From: Pirellulales bacterium
GTDB lineage: Bacteria > Planctomycetota > Planctomycetia > Pirellulales > Thermoguttaceae
NCBI GenBank assembly: GCA_016935315.1
Contig: JAFGRD010000005.1
Coordinates: forward strand, 55,291 to 119,290
Length of the DNA stretch: 64,000 nucleotides
Reading direction: 5' to 3'
Shown here: positions 61,721-64,000 of the stretch, piece by piece
Numbering within the stretch: the stretch's first letter is position 1
How the letters are laid out: the number at the start of each line of letters is the position of its first letter
Notes under the pieces: generated by a model
What the model was told of the DNA's origin: nothing
Database searches by the model: none
Seen by the model: the letters and a program-made list of their open reading frames with translations, nothing else
Translations under genes and position numbers: made by a program

Positions 61721-62587
61721 ATGAACACAGGCAAACTCTCGCGTCGGGCCCTCATCCGCGGAGCCTCGATGCTCGCCGCCGGAGCCGTTACGGCCCCCGT
61801 CCTGGCCCAAGACGCAGCCGCGGAGATCAAGCGGGTCGTCAAGAAGGGGCGGATCCACCAGTCAGTCAGCCGGTGGTGCTACCGCACGCTCTCGCTCGAC
61901 CAGCTCTGTGAAGCAGGTGCAACGATGGGCCTGAAGGGCATCGACCTGCTCACACCCAACGACTTCCCCACGCTGAAGAAGCACGGCCTGGTCTGCACGA
62001 TGACCTCCGGCGGAGGTGCGGTCAACGACAAGACCACGCGCGAGCAGGCGATTGCCCGCATCCGCGCCGCGATCGAGGCCAACGCCGAATACGGCTTCTC
62101 CAACGTGATTGCCATGGCGGGCAACAGGAACGGGATCTCCGATGACGTTGGAATCGAAAACGCGGTTGCAGCCCTCAAACAGGTTGCAGGCTTCGCGGAA
62201 GAGAAGAAGGTCAACATCTGTATCGAGTACCTCAACAGCAAGGTCGACCACAAGGGCTACATGTTCGACAACATGGCCTGGGGCGTCGAGGTCTGCACGC
62301 GCGTCGGTTCTCCCAACGTGAAAATCCTCTACGACATCTACCATGCCCAGATCATGGAAGGCGACATCATCCGCACGATCCAAACTCACAAGGATCTGAT
62401 AGGTCACTATCACACCGGCGGCAATCCGGGCCGGCACGAAATCGACGAGACCCAGGAGCTGTACTATCCCGCGATCATGCGGGCCGTCGTGGAGACCGGT
62501 TTTACCGGCTACGTCGCCCACGAGTTCGTACCGACGGGCGATCCCCTCACGTCGCTTGCCCAGGCCGTCAAAATCTGCGACGTCTGA
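61721..62587 (+). CDS. Exported hydroxypyruvate isomerase-like TIM-barrel protein
   Basis: A 288-residue protein with a twin-arginine-type signal (SRRALIRGASMLAAGAVTAP). It belongs to the xylose isomerase-like AP-endonuclease/Hyi superfamily. Metal-binding Glu residues are seen in NICIEYLNSK and in YVAHEFVPTG, with His in YDIYHAQI and HYHTGGNPGRHE. It may isomerise or epimerise a sugar-derived keto compound. TAGGAG lies 7 nt before the ATG. It is followed by a Gfo/Idh oxidoreductase, a pairing common in planctomycete sugar-oxidation clusters. Confidence 0.88.
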   Translation: MNTGKLSRRALIRGASMLAAGAVTAPVLAQDAAAEIKRVVKKGRIHQSVSRWCYRTLSLDQLCEAGATMGLKGIDLLTPNDFPTLKKHGLVCTMTSGGGAVNDKTTREQAIARIRAAIEANAEYGFSNVIAMAGNRNGISDDVGIENAVAALKQVAGFAEEKKVNICIEYLNSKVDHKGYMFDNMAWGVEVCTRVGSPNVKILYDIYHAQIMEGDIIRTIQTHKDLIGHYHTGGNPGRHEIDETQELYYPAIMRAVVETGFTGYVAHEFVPTGDPLTSLAQAVKICDV

Positions 62588-62702
62588 ATTGCTATCTGTC
62601 CATGGACCGGTTAGATTGGTGGGATGAAGAGTTCGTGGGACCCGCCCACGCCCCATTTTCAGAGCAACGTCTTTCCTTCCGCATGCACCACAAGGAGCCC
62701 GA

Positions 62703-64000
62703 ATGATGAACGCCTCGCGCCAACGAACCGCCGATCGCCCCACGATCACTCGACGTCAGCTTCTTCAATCGACGATGGCCGCCGGGGCAGGATTAGCGAT
62801 TCTGCCCAGTGGCGTATTTGCCGGCCCCAATCCACCCAGCAACAAACTGAATGTCGCCGTGATCGGCGCATGGGGGAGGGCTCGTGCTCACTTCAACAGC
62901 ATCAAGGGCGAGAATGTCGTCGCGTTGTGCGACGTCAACGAGCAGAACCTTGCCAAGGGAGCCGAGACGTTCCCCGACGCGAAACACTACGTCGACTGGC
63001 GCAAATGCCTGGAACAGAAGAACATCGATGCCGTGGTTTGCAGCACAACCGATCATACCCATGCGTTCATTGCCAATTGGGCCTTGAACCGCGACATGCA
63101 TGTCTATTGCGAGAAACCACTGGCCAATACCGTGGAAGAGGCACGCGTGGTTCGCGCGAACTGGCTTTCCAAGAAAGACAAGCTCGCCACGCAAGTCGGG
63201 ACGCAACGACACGCGCACCCGAACTTCGACCGCGTACGCGAGATGATTCTGGATGGTGCCGTGGGAACCTTGCAGCATGTTCACGCCTGGGGCAATCGCG
63301 AGATTCGTCGGCCCGGTTATCTGCCGCCCGCCGGCGATCCTCCGTCCCATCTGCACTACGACCTCTGGATCGGTCCGTCGCCGATGCACCCCTACAACCC
63401 CGGCTACTTCGGCGGTTGCCTGGCCTGGAACATGTATTGGGACTTCGGCAGCGGTCAGATCGGCGATATGGGAAGCCATACGATGGACCTGGCCTGGTAC
63501 GGCATCGACGCGACCTTGCCCACAACGGCCGAAGCGTTCGGCGGAGAATTCAATCCCGAGGTGACGCCCGTCGACATGACCTCGACCTTCGACCATCCCG
63601 CCAACGATTGGCGCCCGCCGATCAAACTCACCTGGTATCAGGGGGCTCACGGCGCCAAGGCAAAGGAAATGGATCCGCACGGCAACGGCCACGGCGCTCT
63701 GTTTGTGGGCGACAAGGCCAAACTGGCGGCAGGTTTCGGAAACCACAAGCTTGTGCCGCTTGAAAAAGGCGGCAGTCTGGACCATTACACGCCGCGACCG
63801 GAATCGGAGCGGATTCCGTTCATGGGCGGTTTCCAGGAGCAATGGGTCAAAGCATGCAAGGGCGATTTGAAGTGCGCGTGTGACTTCAAATACAGCGGCG
63901 ACGCCATCGAGCAGATGCTCTTGGGATTGGTGGCCTATCGAGTCGGCAAGAAGCTGGAGTACGACAGCAAGGCCGGGCGAGTGACCAACTGCGACGAAGC
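62703..64000 (+). CDS. Exported Gfo/Idh/MocA-family oxidoreductase, 3' end beyond window
   Basis: From ATG 62703 (AAGGAG 5 nt upstream; a second ATG follows directly) the frame is open to the window end (432 codons). A Tat-type signal is present (TRRQLLQSTMAAGAGLAILPSG). The Rossmann start is LNVAVIGAWGRARAHF. The family motif is EKPLANTV, and the C-terminal domain has SGQIGDMGSHTMDLAWYGI. The visible length suggests only the last residues are missing. It resembles the 47707 protein in layout but is clearly diverged. The substrate is unknown; the neighbouring isomerase-like protein suggests a joint sugar conversion. Confidence 0.88.
   Translation, partial: MMNASRQRTADRPTITRRQLLQSTMAAGAGLAILPSGVFAGPNPPSNKLNVAVIGAWGRARAHFNSIKGENVVALCDVNEQNLAKGAETFPDAKHYVDWRKCLEQKNIDAVVCSTTDHTHAFIANWALNRDMHVYCEKPLANTVEEARVVRANWLSKKDKLATQVGTQRHAHPNFDRVREMILDGAVGTLQHVHAWGNREIRRPGYLPPAGDPPSHLHYDLWIGPSPMHPYNPGYFGGCLAWNMYWDFGSGQIGDMGSHTMDLAWYGIDATLPTTAEAFGGEFNPEVTPVDMTSTFDHPANDWRPPIKLTWYQGAHGAKAKEMDPHGNGHGALFVGDKAKLAAGFGNHKLVPLEKGGSLDHYTPRPESERIPFMGGFQEQWVKACKGDLKCACDFKYSGDAIEQMLLGLVAYRVGKKLEYDSKAGRVTNCDE

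Overview
The window is GC-rich DNA from a bacterium of the phylum Planctomycetota, probably a Pirellulales-type member. This is inferred from gene content: two DUF1559 pseudopilin-like proteins carrying the H-X9-DG motif, a DUF6666-type outer-surface protein, a planctomycete/verrucomicrobial (PV) bacterial microcompartment (BMC) locus, Tat-exported Gfo/Idh/MocA oxidoreductases and many secreted glycoside hydrolases. No rRNA, tRNA, CRISPR array or intact mobile element was seen.

Layout. (1) 1-9317: a minus-strand run encodes a MacB/LolCDE-type ABC transporter (permease cut by the window edge), a DUF1559 protein and a secreted prenyltransferase-fold protein. It faces a divergent NtrB/NtrC-type two-component pair. 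The divergent region holds a candidate sigma-54 promoter and a dyad that could be the activator site. A second DUF1559 gene follows. (2) 9402-11626: two unknown membrane proteins and an MFS transporter. (3) 11807-19480: a complete minus-strand PV-type BMC operon, in the order DeoR regulator, PduL, two BMC-H shell proteins, acetate kinase, EutN/CcmL pentamer, CoA-acylating aldehyde dehydrogenase, a second pentamer, an RpiB-like unknown, a third pentamer and a class II aldolase. (4) 19740-23792: ileS-purN. (5) 24135-31826: a lipoprotein, a Wza-like export protein, a nucleotide-sugar dehydrogenase, a thioredoxin/NHL lipoprotein, a PTR1-like reductase and a YbaK-type editing protein. (6) 31956-37932: gltBD behind a promoter with a perfect internal dyad. 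(7) 38243-41194: a transposase remnant, an FG-GAP protein and a DUF6666 protein. (8) 41539-64000: a carbohydrate-degradation cluster with GH39/GH5-like, GH106-like, GH50-like, GH95 and GH127 enzymes, an O-acetylesterase, a papain-fold peptidase, two Gfo/Idh oxidoreductases and a hydroxypyruvate-isomerase-like protein.

The pieces fit one physiology. The secreted GH106-like and GH95 enzymes would release L-rhamnose and L-fucose from complex glycans. The class II aldolase of the BMC would split the corresponding ketose-1-phosphates to DHAP and lactaldehyde. The aldehyde dehydrogenase, PduL and acetate kinase would oxidise and phosphorylate the C3 aldehyde branch inside the shell. Sugar kinases, isomerases and the lactaldehyde reductase/dehydratase steps are not in the window.

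The most unusual signal is a family of ~100-bp, hairpin-forming dispersed repeats (repeat A: nine near-full copies plus two short remnants). Three of these sites are joined to a second ~80-bp hairpin repeat (repeat B). At four protein-coding genes and one transposase remnant the stop codon itself lies within the repeat sequence.
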